Positions 63,227-64,000 of a DNA stretch of 64,000 nucleotides are shown here, piece by piece. The number at the start of each line of letters is the position of its first letter. Position 1 is the first letter of the stretch. Below the pieces are notes generated by a model. That model made no database searches. It saw only the letters and a program-made list of their open reading frames with translations, and had not been told where the DNA came from. The position numbers were made by a program, and so were the translations under genes. The stretch is from Pseudomonadota bacterium (GTDB lineage Bacteria; Pseudomonadota; Gammaproteobacteria; Steroidobacterales; Steroidobacteraceae), in the NCBI GenBank assembly GCA_021838635.1, contig JAKCDC010000003.1, positions 18,946 through 82,945 of the forward strand. Reading direction: 5' to 3'.

Positions 63227-63305
63227 ATTTGCGATCTCCAAGACGGACGGTGCCGCAACGCACTTGGGGCACCGCGGCGGTGAACGCACCCCGCCGCTGC
63301 AGCCC

Positions 63306-64000
63306 TCATGCGTCCGCAAGGGGCACGGGGGTCAGCCGCGGCGCGAGCAGCTGGAACAGACCAAGCGCGATGATGTACATACCGCCGGCCAGCGTAAACA
63401 GCACCGCATAGCTGCCGGTGGCCTGCAGCAGGTAGCCGACTGCCGTGGACACCAATGCTCCGGAGACGGCGCCGGCGAAACCGCCGAGTCCGACGGCCGA
63501 GGCAACCGCCGCGCTCGGGTACAGATCGGAGGTCGTGGTAAACAGGTTCGCCGACCAACCCTGGTGCGCCGCGGCGGCCAAGCCGATCAGCGCCACGGCG
63601 GCCCACAGCGAGTGCACTTCGGAGGTGAATACGACCGGCACGACGGCGATCGCGCACAGCAGCATCGCGCTCTTGCGTGCGCGATTAACGCTCCAACCGC
63701 GGCGCATCAGCCACCCGGCCACCCAGCCACCGCCGATACTGCCCGCGTCGGCCATGACGTACACCACAATCAGCGGCGGACCGAGCTCGGTCAAATCGAG
63801 TCCATAGCGGTGAGCGAGATACTTCGGCAGCCAGAACAGCAGAAACCACCACACCGGGTCGGTGAGGAATTTGCCGACCACGAACGCCCAGGTCTGCCGG
63901 TGCCGCAACAATTCGCGCCACCGGACCCGGCGCGCCGGTCCGGCCGGTTCGGCGTCATCGGCACGGATGTAGGCGAGTTCCTCGGCGCTGACCCGGTGTG
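63306..64000 (-). CDS. exuT: MFS transporter, hexuronate (ExuT/ACS) type, C-terminal part
   Basis: The frame runs off the window edge; 231 codons are present, beginning at the edge with [19 protein letters not shown]. Six membrane segments follow, including [26 protein letters not shown], a hallmark of the anion:cation symporter family with ExuT, and [20 protein letters not shown] and [17 protein letters not shown]. It imports hexuronates such as glucuronate with protons. It is directly upstream (79 bases) of manD, so an operon with manD and the 59965 gene is likely. Confidence 0.9.
   Translation of the reverse strand, partial: HRVSAEELAYIRADDAEPAGPARRVRWRELLRHRQTWAFVVGKFLTDPVWWFLLFWLPKYLAHRYGLDLTELGPPLIVVYVMADAGSIGGGWVAGWLMRRGWSVNRARKSAMLLCAIAVVPVVFTSEVHSLWAAVALIGLAAAAHQGWSANLFTTTSDLYPSAAVASAVGLGGFAGAVSGALVSTAVGYLLQATGSYAVLFTLAGGMYIIALGLFQLLAPRLTPVPLADA

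Noticed and set aside
1..64000. CRISPR arrays, transposases and prophage genes
   Set aside because: Scanned by eye; no regular spaced repeats, transposase motifs (DDE) or phage structural proteins were seen.

Overview
The window reads as chromosomal DNA of a GC-rich gammaproteobacterium, probably close to the Xanthomonadales/Nevskiales group. I infer this from the gene order pcnB-folK-(deoxynucleoside kinase)-panB-panC, the order nnr-tsaE-amidase, argP/argO, TonB-dependent receptor (TBDR) loci and a xyl-box-like operator of the Xanthomonas/Caulobacter type. No species can be named from the sequence alone.

Region 1 (1-31 kb) is mostly housekeeping. It holds an argO/argP divergent pair, a stand-alone EF-G gene, small conserved zinc-type proteins, an RRM protein and the nnr-tsaE-amidase group. 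A bidirectional promoter separates nnr from queG. The pcnB-folK-dgk-panB-panC operon has a tRNA-Glu(CTC) promoter embedded in its start region. Further on are a LysR/NmrA/esterase cluster, a nucleotidyltransferase, a GroEL paralogue without GroES, a HAD phosphatase and a Tat-exported multicopper oxidase. The region closes with a xylose-type MFS sugar transporter under a LacI-family repressor, followed by a KirBac-type K+ channel.

Region 2 (32.4-43.3 kb, all minus strand) is a compact operon for xyloglucan breakdown: GH35 beta-galactosidase, GH31 alpha-xylosidase with a PA14 insert, GH27, GH29 alpha-fucosidase, an aldose epimerase and GH74 endo-xyloglucanase. Together these can cleave the backbone and the Fuc, Gal and Xyl side chains.

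Region 3 (43.3-53.6 kb) is visibly richer in A+T. It carries a secreted protein with three four-cysteine repeats, then a minus-strand TBDR operon with two tryptophan-halogenase-like flavoproteins and a TPR-sulfotransferase. The function of this set is unknown.

Region 4 (53.6-64 kb) handles glucuronoxylan side chains: a LysR regulator, fructuronate reductase (uxuB), GH67 alpha-glucuronidase, glucuronate isomerase (uxaC), a ManD-type mannonate dehydratase and a hexuronate MFS transporter. It also has a large secreted protein of unknown family that may be a new glycoside hydrolase. TGGTANCGNTANCA operators occur at the xylose-type transporter and between uxuB and GH67. They suggest that the LacI-family protein in region 1 controls both loci.
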